Origin: Verrucomicrobiota bacterium | Lineage (GTDB): Bacteria; Verrucomicrobiota; Verrucomicrobiia; Limisphaerales; SXQI01 | Assembly: GCA_008933045.1 (NCBI GenBank) | Contig: WBXJ01000007.1 | Coordinates: forward strand, 1 to 26,783 | Length of the DNA: 26,783 nt | Direction of reading: 5' to 3' | Shown: positions 16,531-25,885 of the stretch, in pieces | Position numbering within the stretch: the first letter of the stretch is position 1 | How the letters are laid out: each line of letters begins with the position of its first letter | Made by a program: the position numbers and the translations under genes | Notes under the pieces: generated by a model | The model's input: the letters and a program-made list of their open reading frames with translations, nothing else | Told to the model about the DNA's origin: nothing | Database searches by the model: none

Positions 16531-17085
16531 ATGATTCAATCAGTCTTTACGGGATCTGTTTACGTGGTGCGCGACAATATCGACACTGACCAGATCATTC
16601 CCGCGCAGTACTTGAACTTGGTTCCGACCATTCCCGAGGAGTACGAGAAATTGGGGGCTTATGCGATGTGTGGGCTTCCGGATGCCCTTTATCCGGAGAG
16701 ATTTGTGGAAGAAGGCCAACTCGACAGCAAATTCACGATTGTCATCGCGGGGAGGAATTTTGGGTGTGGCAGCTCGCGCGAACATGCTCCGATTGCTCTA
16801 GGTTCGGCACGCGCCCGAGTGATTTTGGCCGAAAGTTTCGCACGCATATTTTTCCGCAACTGCGTCGCAACTGGTGAGCTTTACCCTTGTGAGAGTGCGG
16901 ACCGTCTGTGTGATCTCCTAAAGACTGGGGATGTCGTGACCGTGGATTTGGATGCCAGTACCGTTAAGGTTTTGGCCACAGAAAAAATATATTCCTTCAA
17001 AGATTTGGGAGATGTTCGACCTGTGGTGGATGCGGGTGGTTTATTTAATTACGCGAGGCAATCGGGTATGATTGCCAGTTCCTGA
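16531..17085 (+). CDS. leuD: 3-isopropylmalate dehydratase small subunit
   Basis: A 184-residue protein of the LeuD/aconitase swivel-domain family. With the large subunit LeuC it isomerises 2-isopropylmalate to 3-isopropylmalate in leucine synthesis. Diagnostic segments are DNIDTDQIIPAQYL at 15-28, the substrate-loop motif GRNFGCGSSREH at 74-85 and FARIFFRNCVATGELYP further on. The small subunit carries no iron–sulfur ligands, as expected. A longer frame begins at 16462 with TTG, inside the end of the HAD gene. The ATG at 16531 is chosen because homologous proteins begin a few residues before the GxVxVxxDNIDTD stretch. No leuC is present in the window, so the partner must be encoded elsewhere. 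A homoaconitase or methanogen-type small subunit is a less likely alternative. Confidence 0.9.
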   Translation: MIQSVFTGSVYVVRDNIDTDQIIPAQYLNLVPTIPEEYEKLGAYAMCGLPDALYPERFVEEGQLDSKFTIVIAGRNFGCGSSREHAPIALGSARARVILAESFARIFFRNCVATGELYPCESADRLCDLLKTGDVVTVDLDASTVKVLATEKIYSFKDLGDVRPVVDAGGLFNYARQSGMIASS

Positions 17086-17149
17086 TCGCATTTTTGTCCT
17101 ATCATTCGGGGGTTCTGGGGGTACACTAGTAGGGATTGTTTACAAACCT

Positions 17150-18373
17150 ATGAGTTTCCCTGTCGCTGCTCCGGCAGCATTACCTACAGTTGTTGTGCGT
17201 CCTGGCGAGGCCGATCGCATTTTAAGTGGCCATCCTTGGGTCTACAATGGTTCCATCTTACGATTAACCCAACCGGCGGCCGATGGTGATTTGGTTCAGG
17301 TCAAGGATCATCGACAACGCCTTCTGGGAGTTGGATTTTACAACTCCAAATCCAAGATCAATGTGCGTCTGCTCGATACGGATCGCATTGAAGTAAGTGC
17401 CACCTTTTTTGAGACCCGCATTCGCGAAGCTATTGCGATCCGTAAACGGCATTTGCCAAAGGCAACTTCCTTTCGAGTCGTGAATGCTGAAAGCGATTTC
17501 CTGAGCGGGTTAATCGTGGATAAGTATGAAGATGTGCTCGTCGTCCAAACCTCTTCCCTTGGGATGGACATGAGGAAAGCGATGATCACACAAGCGCTGA
17601 AGAAAATATTTTCGCCTCGTGCAATCCTTGAGCGAAATGAGATGAGCTCGCGAAAGTTTGAGGGGCTTCCGGAAATTCAAGGGGTTCTAGCTGGAGAGAA
17701 TGTTTCCGACCTCACTGTGAATATGAACGGCTTAAAAATCGCCGTGGATCTAGCCGGTGGACACAAGACGGGCTATTATCTGGATCAACAGGTCAATTAC
17801 CAATCTGTGGCGAGCCTAGCTCAAGGCGCGAACGTATTGGACTGCTTTAGTTTCTTAGGCGGATTCGGATTGCACGCAGCGCGTGCGGGAGCGTTTCGTG
17901 TCCTAGGTTTGGATCAAAGTGAGGACGCAGTCAAAGCCGCCACGAAGAATGCGGTCGTTAATAAAGTATCGGATCGTTGCGCTTTCGAGGCAGCGAATGT
18001 TTTCGATTGGTTTAAACAACAAACGACTGTCGGCCCCCACGAAAAGATAGTTCCACGGTATGATATGATTATTTTGGATCCGCCGTCTTTTACTAGGAAT
18101 CGAGCTTCGGTGCCCGACGCCCTGCGCGGATACAAAGAGATTCACCTGCGAGCTCTTAAGCTGCTGAAGCGCGGAGGGACTCTTGCTACCTTCTGCTGCT
18201 CACATCATGTCAGCGCAACAATGTTTCAAGAGGTGATCCTAGCTGCTGCTTTCGATGCACATCGCGTGGTGCGACGAGTCGCCACTTACACACAATCGCC
18301 GGATCACCCTGTGTTGCCTTCGATCCCTGAGACTGAATACCTCAAAGGTTTTGCGTTCGAGGTTGCCCGTTGA
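17150..18373 (+). CDS. Class I SAM-dependent rRNA (cytosine-C5) methyltransferase, RlmI-like
   Basis: A 407-residue protein with an N-terminal PUA RNA-binding domain (about 14-90, VVVRPGEADRILSGHPWVYNG), a linker domain, and a C-terminal Rossmann methyltransferase. RlmI-family landmarks are GGHKTGYYLDQ at 203-213, the SAM-binding LDCFSFLGGFGLHA at 230-243, LDQSEDAV, and DPPSF at 310-314. A CCSHH stretch at 349-353 supplies the likely catalytic Cys. RlmI makes m5C1962 in E. coli 23S rRNA; the exact target here is inferred from family. The frame extends back to a TTG at 17072 inside leuD, but the ATG at 17150 gives the normal family N-terminus and a 64-base gap. It is convergent with the DUF4175-like gene, only 29 bases away. 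Confidence 0.9.
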   Translation: MSFPVAAPAALPTVVVRPGEADRILSGHPWVYNGSILRLTQPAADGDLVQVKDHRQRLLGVGFYNSKSKINVRLLDTDRIEVSATFFETRIREAIAIRKRHLPKATSFRVVNAESDFLSGLIVDKYEDVLVVQTSSLGMDMRKAMITQALKKIFSPRAILERNEMSSRKFEGLPEIQGVLAGENVSDLTVNMNGLKIAVDLAGGHKTGYYLDQQVNYQSVASLAQGANVLDCFSFLGGFGLHAARAGAFRVLGLDQSEDAVKAATKNAVVNKVSDRCAFEAANVFDWFKQQTTVGPHEKIVPRYDMIILDPPSFTRNRASVPDALRGYKEIHLRALKLLKRGGTLATFCCSHHVSATMFQEVILAAAFDAHRVVRRVATYTQSPDHPVLPSIPETEYLKGFAFEVAR

Positions 18374-18402
18374 TTCCGAGGTCGGCTCGCCCCGTGTGAC
18401 TA

Positions 18403-21400
18403 CTAATTCGGCTCTTGCTCGATCAATTTGTAGAACTCACTGAGGGCTTCTCGAAACTCGGTGGGTACTGCCAACGTGGTGCCGCTGGCTTTCGCAGCGT
18501 TACGAGCATCCGCTGATTTGCCGGTCGTGTTGCCGCTGAGGGGCTTGGCTCGTTCAGCGGTATCTCCGCCGCTCATGTTCGCACCAGCCTGTTGCCCGGG
18601 AGCAAGCCCCATCCCTTGCCCAGGCCGCTGGGCCATGAGCTTCATCATCATTGCCATTTCTTCGGCTTCGGATTGACTCCCCTCCTTTTGCTCCTTTTGA
18701 CGTTGCTGCTCTTCGTTGAGCAGATTTATTGCATCAGAGAGGAGAGCAACCGCTTCTTGTTGAAATTTTTGGGTGGGTGCATCCGTGAGAGGTTTGCGCA
18801 AAAGTTCGGTGGCTGCCGCAGTCTGACCTTCCGCTGAAGCAAGTGGTTCTTTTAAAAATTCGAGCGAATTCCCATCACTCAGAAAACCGATGCGATGTTT
18901 GATTTCATCTTGAGAATCAGCAACACGTTTAGATCCACGCTGATAGATTTCGGATTCAATTCTTTGTTCCTCCAACAACCGAGTTCGTTCTTGCACGTTT
19001 ACTTGACTCTCTCGCAATCGCAGCAACTCGATCAACTGCTGCATCGCGGTATCTGGCTTGCTTTCGCCATCGCCGCCGCTGGATGCACCCTCACTCCCTT
19101 TGTCCTTCTTACGCGGAGGCTCAAGAATGTCAGCCCAAGCAACGAACTTATCCGACCAGAAGGAAAGATTCTGCATCGCTTCCATTGCAATATTTTCACG
19201 GATCAAGCCCCGGATGCGTTCTAACTCCTCAGGTGCCCGTGCGGATTGTATTTCCTTGCTCACCTTACCGTAGTTTTCTTTTTGTGTGCGCTCAAAAAAA
19301 CGGTTCAGTTCCACAGAAAGTTCGGAGGTTTCCTTCTGCGTGTCGGTTTGGTCCTCGGCTGCGAGCGTGAGTGCTTTGGTTTGACGTAGATTTAATTCGG
19401 AGAGAGCGAGACCGATCGTCTCCTGAACGCTCTTCAAGAGCGACATTTCTAGATCGTGCTCACGGACACCAATTTTGCGCAAACGTTGTGCGAGCGTCAG
19501 GGCCTGCATCGTATCCAAGCCTCGATTTACTTTTTTCTGTAACTGTTGTAATTCTTCGAGAGCTTCCTCCTCCTTCTCCTTGGCCTCCGCTAAATTTTGC
19601 TTTCTCTCCTCGCTCGATTGCGAGCCTTTGGCAGCGTCACCCAGTTTCTTCGCGGCACTGGTCATCGATTGTTTGGCTACTTCCTGCATCTCACGCAAAG
19701 TCTTATTCCATTCGCCAAGAACCTTCTCTGAAAAGGTTGGATTACGCATGGCTTCTCGGAGCGTTTTTAGACCCTCCTCAGACATTCCTTGTAACTGATC
19801 TGCGTTCTGTTCTTGAGCCAGCTTCAGTTCCTCGGAACGCTTAGCAGCAGCGGCATCGCCGAGCGATTTATTCTCCTGAAGTGCCGAGGTTTCATGGGCA
19901 ACCTTCTCCTCGCTCCTCGCCACTTCCTCGAGTTGTGACATCAAGGACTCCAGTTTTTGGCGCACCGCCTCGGCGTGCTGTTCGTTCCCTACCACCTGAA
20001 TCCGACGAGGGGATGTCATCACAGGCTCTCGACCTGGAAAAAAGTCGGTCGCAACTCCCCGGACGATCAATGTCGTATCCGTACCCGCTCCTAAAAGTGA
20101 AGGTGTGAACGAATAGGAAGCCTCTAGTTTCTTATGCAACGAATTGGTGGCGTCCGTCTGGAAGCGGCTCAAACTCGTCAGGTTCGTCGCGTCCCGCCCC
20201 AAGATCTCCCAGAGTAATCCCATCTGTTTAACCCCAAAATCGTCCTGAACCGCAAGTTTGATCGCGAGAACTTCAGACTCTAAAATCATCAAATCCGTGG
20301 GTAACTCCAAGAATTCTGGCGAGGGCGCAAGATCGGGTTGAGGTTGGAGCGTGATACGCCATGGGGTCGAATTGCTCAGTCCAAGGTGGTCAACCCAACC
20401 AAAGGCTCCATCCGTGATATCCACGAGTTCGAACGAAGGACTCGTGAAGTTCGTGCCATCAACTACCAGAGGTTTTGGTGTTCCTTCTGGAGGGAGGAAA
20501 TAAGCGGATGCGAGCGAACGGGTTGCCGATCCTTGAAGAGTGATGACACTTCCAGCCACCGCAGAAAAATTCGCACCCTGAACATTCTGCACTGTCACCG
20601 GATAACCAAGGTATTCTGGATATCGGAGCGAAGCTGTCATTCCGCTTAATGCCGGACGGAAGGTGGGTTTGATCTGAACGAACGATTCCGCATCACCGAG
20701 ACGAATCCGTAACAACGTCGCACTCAGTTGAGCTGGAATTTGCAAAACCCAAGTGTCCTTGGGACCGGACTTTGCCGAACCACGCATACCCCCAGCGATG
20801 AACCGTAGGGTGTTCGGTTGCCAGAGTGCGGTGCGAAAGGAGGATCGTCCTTCCAGAAAAAACGATTCTCCGTGGGGAACGATGATCTCAGTCGGTAAAC
20901 CCTGCAACTCAACCAACGTAAGGCGAGGCACCTGCTTCCAAGGTAGTAGGAGACGTGCGAGTGTGTTCACCCCGACAGAAGGCACGATGACGAATGGAAT
21001 CAACGTGAGGAGGATCAACGAGCCAGCCAGCACACTGATCCGACGGAGTCTCGATGTTTCAACCGCTTGAGAAAAATCAAACGCTGCCGCTTGATCCGCG
21101 ACCTGTGTGATTGCAGCCTGATAAAGTTCCGGTGAAAAATTAGGGGGGCGATGCGACTCATCGGCTAGTTCAACTATTCCCAGCAAACGGTCTCCTAAAC
21201 GTCGAAACCGTTTTTGCACCATCATGGCAAGCGCGCGTAGATCCCGCCGCGCCCAACCCCAACAACTACCCCAGACGTAAGCCGATCGAACTCCAAGGAT
21301 CGCTCCGGCAGCGAATGAAGCCACTCTGAACCAAGAAGGGGAATCCCACCACCGGTCAGAGACAAAGAGCACAAGATAGGATGCGCTCAAGCCAACCACC

Positions 21401-21516
21401 GCAGAGGTCGCAGCAAGGGCTGTCTCAACACGGAATAATCGGCGCTCCAAAACGGCGAACCGATTCTGGAGATCCCGAGGCAATGCAGCGGCTAATTTTT
21501 GCAGCGAGTGATCCAT
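18403..21516 (-). CDS. Large membrane-anchored coiled-coil protein, DUF4175-like
   Basis: A 1037-residue protein. Three hydrophobic helices (about 32-52, 61-82 and 158-185) are followed by a beta-rich extracytoplasmic region at about 200-510, containing FRPALSGMTASLRYPEYLG and VQDDFGVKQMGLLW. A long Glu/Gln/Lys-rich coiled-coil region fills about 515-960. A Met-rich patch (EEMAMMMKLMAQ, near 952-963), then a Gly/Gln-rich low-complexity tail, precede the final FREALSEFYKLIEQEPN. This arrangement matches DUF4175-type proteins of Planctomycetes, Verrucomicrobia and Bacteroidetes, which have no established biochemical role and often sit near BatA/MoxR-type genes. Here the upstream neighbour in the same direction is pilC, 88 bases away, so it may be read through from the pilus cluster. 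A structural role across the envelope is a reasonable inference only. Confidence 0.8.
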   Translation of the reverse strand: MDHSLQKLAAALPRDLQNRFAVLERRLFRVETALAATSAVVGLSASYLVLFVSDRWWDSPSWFRVASFAAGAILGVRSAYVWGSCWGWARRDLRALAMMVQKRFRRLGDRLLGIVELADESHRPPNFSPELYQAAITQVADQAAAFDFSQAVETSRLRRISVLAGSLILLTLIPFVIVPSVGVNTLARLLLPWKQVPRLTLVELQGLPTEIIVPHGESFFLEGRSSFRTALWQPNTLRFIAGGMRGSAKSGPKDTWVLQIPAQLSATLLRIRLGDAESFVQIKPTFRPALSGMTASLRYPEYLGYPVTVQNVQGANFSAVAGSVITLQGSATRSLASAYFLPPEGTPKPLVVDGTNFTSPSFELVDITDGAFGWVDHLGLSNSTPWRITLQPQPDLAPSPEFLELPTDLMILESEVLAIKLAVQDDFGVKQMGLLWEILGRDATNLTSLSRFQTDATNSLHKKLEASYSFTPSLLGAGTDTTLIVRGVATDFFPGREPVMTSPRRIQVVGNEQHAEAVRQKLESLMSQLEEVARSEEKVAHETSALQENKSLGDAAAAKRSEELKLAQEQNADQLQGMSEEGLKTLREAMRNPTFSEKVLGEWNKTLREMQEVAKQSMTSAAKKLGDAAKGSQSSEERKQNLAEAKEKEEEALEELQQLQKKVNRGLDTMQALTLAQRLRKIGVREHDLEMSLLKSVQETIGLALSELNLRQTKALTLAAEDQTDTQKETSELSVELNRFFERTQKENYGKVSKEIQSARAPEELERIRGLIRENIAMEAMQNLSFWSDKFVAWADILEPPRKKDKGSEGASSGGDGESKPDTAMQQLIELLRLRESQVNVQERTRLLEEQRIESEIYQRGSKRVADSQDEIKHRIGFLSDGNSLEFLKEPLASAEGQTAAATELLRKPLTDAPTQKFQQEAVALLSDAINLLNEEQQRQKEQKEGSQSEAEEMAMMMKLMAQRPGQGMGLAPGQQAGANMSGGDTAERAKPLSGNTTGKSADARNAAKASGTTLAVPTEFREALSEFYKLIEQEPN

Positions 21517-21604
21517 TGCTACAACATCATCTAATCATGGCCGAGTGACCGATTGCACACAGGCTGCCCTATAAGCACAGCCGACGCTCAGGAATCCAGC
21601 CAGA

Positions 21605-22927
21605 TTATTCATCTTTACCGCCACCACCACCGCCTTCTTGTCCGAGTTGGTCGATCAATGAAATGAGCGGTAGGAACAGGGCGATCACAATGCTTCCCAC
21701 GATGACGGCCAAGAATACGATCATCACGGGTTCGATCAGTGAGGTCATGGCGGAGACTGCGTTATCCACTTCTTCGTCATAATTGTCCGCAATCTTCATC
21801 AACATTTCAGGCAACGCGCCCGTTTGTTCACCGACATCCACCATGCTGATGACCATGGGTGGAAACACCCGCGAAGCCTCGAGCGGTGCGGTGATTGTTT
21901 CACCTTCCTTAACGCTGGCGTAAACGGAAGAGACCGCGTCACCGATAATGACATTGCCAGCCGTTTCTTTGACAATGGTTAAGGCTTGGAGAATCGGAAC
22001 GCCTGAACTCACCAGCGTGCCCAGCGTTCGTGTAAATCGACCGATGGCAACTTTTCGTAAAACAGGCCCAACCCCAGGCATATTCAATTGTAGCTTATCC
22101 CAAAGCCGAATACCCACCTTTGTTTTCGTAATAGACAGTTTGATAGCGATGAATGCACCCACCAACACTAGGCAGCTCTCGATAAAATGACTCGCCATCA
22201 ACTCGCTGATACCCAGCACAAAGTTCGTGAAATCAGGCAGTGGTTTCCCTTCCAACATGTCAGCAAAAATCAACTTGAACTTGGGAACCACGAACACCAT
22301 CAACACCGTCAAAATAGTCACGGCGACAACCAAGACCGCTACAGGGTAAAACATGGCGGCGACCACTTTTCCTTTGATCTTTTGCGCCTTTTCCATGAAC
22401 TCCGAAAGTCTCTGTAGAACCACCTCGAGCACGCCTCCTAATTCACCCGCCTTCACCATGTTGACAAACAGGCGATTGAAAGTTTTGGGATGTTGAGCGA
22501 GTCCTTCAGAAAAAGTGCTACCACTCTCGATTGACAGAGCCAAACTATTAAGAATATTTCGAAGAGCAGGATTTTTCTCCTGTTTTTCGAGAACCTTAAG
22601 CCCTCTGAGTAACGGAAGGCCCGCATCCACCAGAGTTGCCAACTGACGCGTAAACGCCGTGAGAACCTTGGGGGGGATTCCACTTCCGAACCCTGGAATG
22701 TTCAGAGGTTTCCTGCTACCTTTTCCTTTCGCACCCGCCGGCTTCTTGATCGGTGGAGCTTTTTTATCGGCTCCCTTTTCCTTCGGCTTCTCAGCTTCCG
22801 TCACCTTGGTCGGGAAATACCCCATCTCCTTGAGGCGATTGATGGCCTCACCTTGGTTGTTTGCTGGCAAGGTTCCCTTGGTCTCCTTGCCACGCGAGTC
22901 CATGGCGACGTAGTTGAAGTTAGGCAT
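21605..22927 (-). CDS. pilC: Type IV pilus/type II secretion inner-membrane platform protein (PilC/GspF)
   Basis: A 440-residue polytopic protein. It has an N-terminal FNYVAMDSRGKETKGTL segment, typical of PilC/GspF, then a Lys/Pro/Gly-rich linker at about 47-73. Two T2SSF domains follow at about 90-215 and 293-415, each with the AGELGG or VGEQTG motif. Hydrophobic helices lie near 190-214, 248-265 and 397-422. The platform couples the cytoplasmic ATPases to pilin extraction or insertion. The C-terminus ends in a run of six glycines (about 432-437) before KDE. It lies 60 bases after the second PilB/GspE ATPase gene, in the same direction, which fits a functional pilus or pseudopilus motor operon. 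PilC and GspF cannot be told apart here; pilC is used because pilT is adjacent. Confidence 0.92.
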   Translation of the reverse strand: MPNFNYVAMDSRGKETKGTLPANNQGEAINRLKEMGYFPTKVTEAEKPKEKGADKKAPPIKKPAGAKGKGSRKPLNIPGFGSGIPPKVLTAFTRQLATLVDAGLPLLRGLKVLEKQEKNPALRNILNSLALSIESGSTFSEGLAQHPKTFNRLFVNMVKAGELGGVLEVVLQRLSEFMEKAQKIKGKVVAAMFYPVAVLVVAVTILTVLMVFVVPKFKLIFADMLEGKPLPDFTNFVLGISELMASHFIESCLVLVGAFIAIKLSITKTKVGIRLWDKLQLNMPGVGPVLRKVAIGRFTRTLGTLVSSGVPILQALTIVKETAGNVIIGDAVSSVYASVKEGETITAPLEASRVFPPMVISMVDVGEQTGALPEMLMKIADNYDEEVDNAVSAMTSLIEPVMIVFLAVIVGSIVIALFLPLISLIDQLGQEGGGGGGKDE

Positions 22928-22987
22928 ACGGTATCTCAGGTCAGGCTTGCAGCTAACGCGTTTCTTATCGGCTCAGTTCCTACAAGA

Positions 22988-24718
22988 TCAGGTATATTTA
23001 AGGACTTCTTCAACAGTTGTTTCGCCGTCGAAAATACCTCGAAGCCCATCTTCACGCAAGGTAGTCATACCCATTTCGACAGCTTTATGTCGCACCACCA
23101 CAGTAGGAGCACGTTCGTTGATCAACGTCCGAACGGCCTCGTTGACTAGCAGCAATTCAAAAATACCTTTGCGCCCTTTGTACCCGGTGTCGTTACAAGC
23201 CGGACAACCGCGTCCATAATAAAATACTTTATCGCCGATATCATGGGGGGAAAGATTCAACATGTTGAGCTGCGATTCCGTCGGTTCAAACGGAGTTTTG
23301 CACTTCTTGCAAACTTTGCGCACTAATCGTTGTGCTAACACAGCCATGAGCGAGGACGAAATCAGGAAGGGTTCAACACCCATATCCACCAGACGCGTTA
23401 TCGCACCTGGCGCGTCATTTGTGTGCAGAGTGCTCAGCACTAAGTGACCCGTGAGAGAAGCTTGAATAGCGATTTGGGACGTCTCAAGGTCACGCATTTC
23501 TCCCAGCATGATAATATCAGGATCTTGGCGAAGAAACGCGCGGAGTGCTCTCATAAAGGTCATTCCATACGCTTCGTTCACGGCAACCTGCATAATGCCT
23601 TCAATATCAAATTCGACGGGATCCTCAGCTGTGAGAATCTTGACGTCCATCGTATTGACCTCGCGCAAGCAGGAATAGAGCGTCGTCGTTTTTCCGGATC
23701 CTGTCGGGCCTGTAACGACGTAAATTCCGTTGGGTTGGTTTATCGCCTCCACGGTGTAATCGAGCACATACTTCGGCAATCCTAAACTGGCTAGCTCAAG
23801 ATTCACCGCAGACCGATCTAAAACGCGGAGCACCACAGATTCGCCAAACAGCGTCGGCAAAGTGGAGATACGGAGGTCGATTTGCTTTCCTCCCATGTTC
23901 ACAGCAATACGACCATCTTGAGGAAGGCGACGTTCAGAAATATTCAGATTCGCCATGATCTTAAGACGAGAGATCACCGGCGACGATAATTCCTTGGGCG
24001 GAGGTGCCATTTCATAAAGTGCCCCGTCAACACGATAACGAATCTTAAATTCATGCTCGAATGGCTCAAAATGAATGTCGCTGGCACGATCCTGCACCGC
24101 TTGATAGAGGACCGCGTTCACAAATTTTACGATCGGCGCGGCGTCCGCACTGTCCGTCAAATCAGGCAGATTCTTGAGCGCATCTAAGGCACTCAGAGGC
24201 CCGACTTCGGTATCCACGCCCATCTCCTTCAGTAGGGCGGACATGTGCGACTCATCAAAGTTTTGCCCCGCGCTGGGGCTTCCGTAAAGCTTATCAATCG
24301 CCTTCTGGATATCCACAGGATCGGCAACTACCGGCTGAATTCCGTAATCCGAACCAAGCTTCTCACCCAGTTGATCCACAAGATCAGCGGCGAAGGGATT
24401 AAGAAACGCCACCTGTATTGTAGAGTCGTATAACGCTACGGGGACGCAGCCCAGTTGCTTTGCCACCTCGGCAGGGATCAGCTTCACCGCCTCCTCGGAG
24501 ATCAGCTCTGCGGAGACTTGCACAACCTCCGTATTGAGTTCATCCGCGATCACGCTCAGTTGAGTGATGGGATCGATGAACTCCTTCTCGGCGAGAATTT
24601 GGGAAATCGATTTACCACTCTTCGCGTTCTCTTGCAGAACTTCCTCGAGCTGCATTTCGTCGAGAAGTGCTTTGTTGCGAATCAGGTTAAGCAGTGGATG
24701 GGATGAGGTGTCAGACAT
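22988..24718 (-). CDS. pilB: Type IV pilus/type II secretion assembly ATPase (PilB/GspE), second copy
   Basis: A complete 576-residue hexameric assembly ATPase. An N-terminal MshEN/T2SSE-N domain covers about 5-145. The ATPase core includes Walker A GPTGSGKTTT at 337-346, the Asp box EDPVEF, and Walker B IIMLGEMRD at 402-410 with catalytic Glu. A His box follows (GHLVLSTLHTND). The zinc-binding tetracysteine is C470, C473, C505 and C508. It powers extension of pilin or pseudopilin fibres. The frame begins at a GTG at 24754 inside pilT, but the ATG at 24718, 7 bases after the pilT stop, gives the natural MSDTSSHPLL start. No Shine–Dalgarno sequence is visible, so re-initiation after pilT is possible. 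It lies between pilT and pilC, the usual verrucomicrobial order. Confidence 0.92.
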   Translation of the reverse strand: MSDTSSHPLLNLIRNKALLDEMQLEEVLQENAKSGKSISQILAEKEFIDPITQLSVIADELNTEVVQVSAELISEEAVKLIPAEVAKQLGCVPVALYDSTIQVAFLNPFAADLVDQLGEKLGSDYGIQPVVADPVDIQKAIDKLYGSPSAGQNFDESHMSALLKEMGVDTEVGPLSALDALKNLPDLTDSADAAPIVKFVNAVLYQAVQDRASDIHFEPFEHEFKIRYRVDGALYEMAPPPKELSSPVISRLKIMANLNISERRLPQDGRIAVNMGGKQIDLRISTLPTLFGESVVLRVLDRSAVNLELASLGLPKYVLDYTVEAINQPNGIYVVTGPTGSGKTTTLYSCLREVNTMDVKILTAEDPVEFDIEGIMQVAVNEAYGMTFMRALRAFLRQDPDIIMLGEMRDLETSQIAIQASLTGHLVLSTLHTNDAPGAITRLVDMGVEPFLISSSLMAVLAQRLVRKVCKKCKTPFEPTESQLNMLNLSPHDIGDKVFYYGRGCPACNDTGYKGRKGIFELLLVNEAVRTLINERAPTVVVRHKAVEMGMTTLREDGLRGIFDGETTVEEVLKYT

Positions 24719-24725
24719 AGGCAGA

Positions 24726-25823
24726 TTAAGCAGCGGCTCTGGCGACCCTAGCACTCTCCAACTCTTGCAACTTCATCAGAATACCAGCCGGATCCTGAGA
24801 CTTCATGATGGCCTCCTCCTGAGTGATCATCCCTTGTTGATACTTGTCGATCAAGCAACTATCCAAAGTCATCATGCCGTATTTAGCACCCGTTTGGATA
24901 TCTGAGTTGATACGGAATGTTTTGTTATCACGGATAAGCGCGCTGATAGCGGGCGTGTTGACCATGATCTCAAAAATTGCCACGCGACCGGGTTTGTCTG
25001 CACGGGGAAGCAGCAGTTGCGAAACCACCGCCTGAAGCACCGTTGAGAGTTGAATTCGGATCTGTTCCTGTTGATTCGTCGGAAAAGCGTTCGTGATACG
25101 GTCAATCGTCTTCGCCGCTCCAGTCGTGTGGAGGGTTCCGAAGACCAAATGCCCCGTCTCAGCCGCAGTGATCGCAGCTTCCATCGTCTCGAGGTCGCGC
25201 AACTCACCTACCAGAATAACATCCGGATCCTGACGCAAAGCGCGGCGCAGAGCTTCCCCGAAGCTGGGCACATCGATATGCACCTCACGTTGGGTGACAA
25301 CCGCTTTCTTATGCTTGTGATAATACTCGATTGGATCCTCGATGGTGATGATGTGCGCGTCACTCCGCTCCTCATTCATGATATTAATCATCGAGGCAAG
25401 TGTGGTCGTTTTACCCGAACCCGTCGGCCCTGTTACAAGCACGAGTCCACGCGGCTTATAAAGAAGTTCTCGCACAGAGGCCGGCAGACCAATCTGTTCC
25501 ATCGTGAGCATCTTGCTTGGAATCTGCCGCAAGACCATGGCGAAATTCCCCTTTTCCTTGAACACACTCACACGGAAGCGAGCGGCGTCACCGAAGGCGA
25601 ACCCGAAATCCGCACCACCCTTTTCGCGCACATGTTGGATATGATCCTCAGACGTGATGCTTCGCATCAATTCCTCGGTGTCCTCGGGGCGCAGCGGCGG
25701 CCCATCAACTCGAACCAGATCACCGTGAACGCGAATGACAGGGGGTACGCCCACACGGATGTGCAAGTCGGAGGATCCTTCGGATACCACCAACTGTAAC
25801 AGGTCTGACATTTGATACGACAT
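24726..25823 (-). CDS. pilT: Twitching motility/pilus retraction ATPase PilT
   Basis: A 365-residue PilT-family ATPase. An N-terminal PAS-like domain (about 1-100, SDLHIRVGVPPVIRVHG) precedes Walker A GPTGSGKTTT at 132-141, the Asp box EDPIEYYH, Walker B VILVGELRDLET at 202-213 and a His box, GHLVFGTLHT. The C-terminal AISALIRDNKTF segment (292-303) corresponds to the AIRNLIRE motif that marks PilT and is required for retraction. It lacks the zinc tetracysteine of PilB, which separates the two types. Retraction ATPase here argues for a true type IV pilus capability and not only a type II secretion system. It sits 62 bases downstream of the other PilB gene and 7 bases ahead of the second, so the three are probably one operon. 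Confidence 0.93.
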   Translation of the reverse strand: MSYQMSDLLQLVVSEGSSDLHIRVGVPPVIRVHGDLVRVDGPPLRPEDTEELMRSITSEDHIQHVREKGGADFGFAFGDAARFRVSVFKEKGNFAMVLRQIPSKMLTMEQIGLPASVRELLYKPRGLVLVTGPTGSGKTTTLASMINIMNEERSDAHIITIEDPIEYYHKHKKAVVTQREVHIDVPSFGEALRRALRQDPDVILVGELRDLETMEAAITAAETGHLVFGTLHTTGAAKTIDRITNAFPTNQQEQIRIQLSTVLQAVVSQLLLPRADKPGRVAIFEIMVNTPAISALIRDNKTFRINSDIQTGAKYGMMTLDSCLIDKYQQGMITQEEAIMKSQDPAGILMKLQELESARVARAAA

Positions 25824-25885
25824 ACTTTCGAGCTAGAAAAAACTTTTGAAATTCAGATTTTAAAAAGTAAGGGCAGGGGATCGGC

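Noticed and set aside
17072..17149. Longer methyltransferase start (TTG at 17072)
   Set aside because: It overlaps the end of leuD and adds a Gly-rich tail not expected before a PUA domain.
21562..21582. Possible hairpin (GGCTG…CAGCC) between pilC and the DUF4175-like gene
   Set aside because: Only five to six pairs with an 11-base loop and no T-run; not enough to call a terminator, and it does not show that the two genes are separate units.
25050..25799. 249-codon rightward ORF opposite pilT
   Set aside because: Antisense shadow of the well-supported PilT frame; the translation has no family features.
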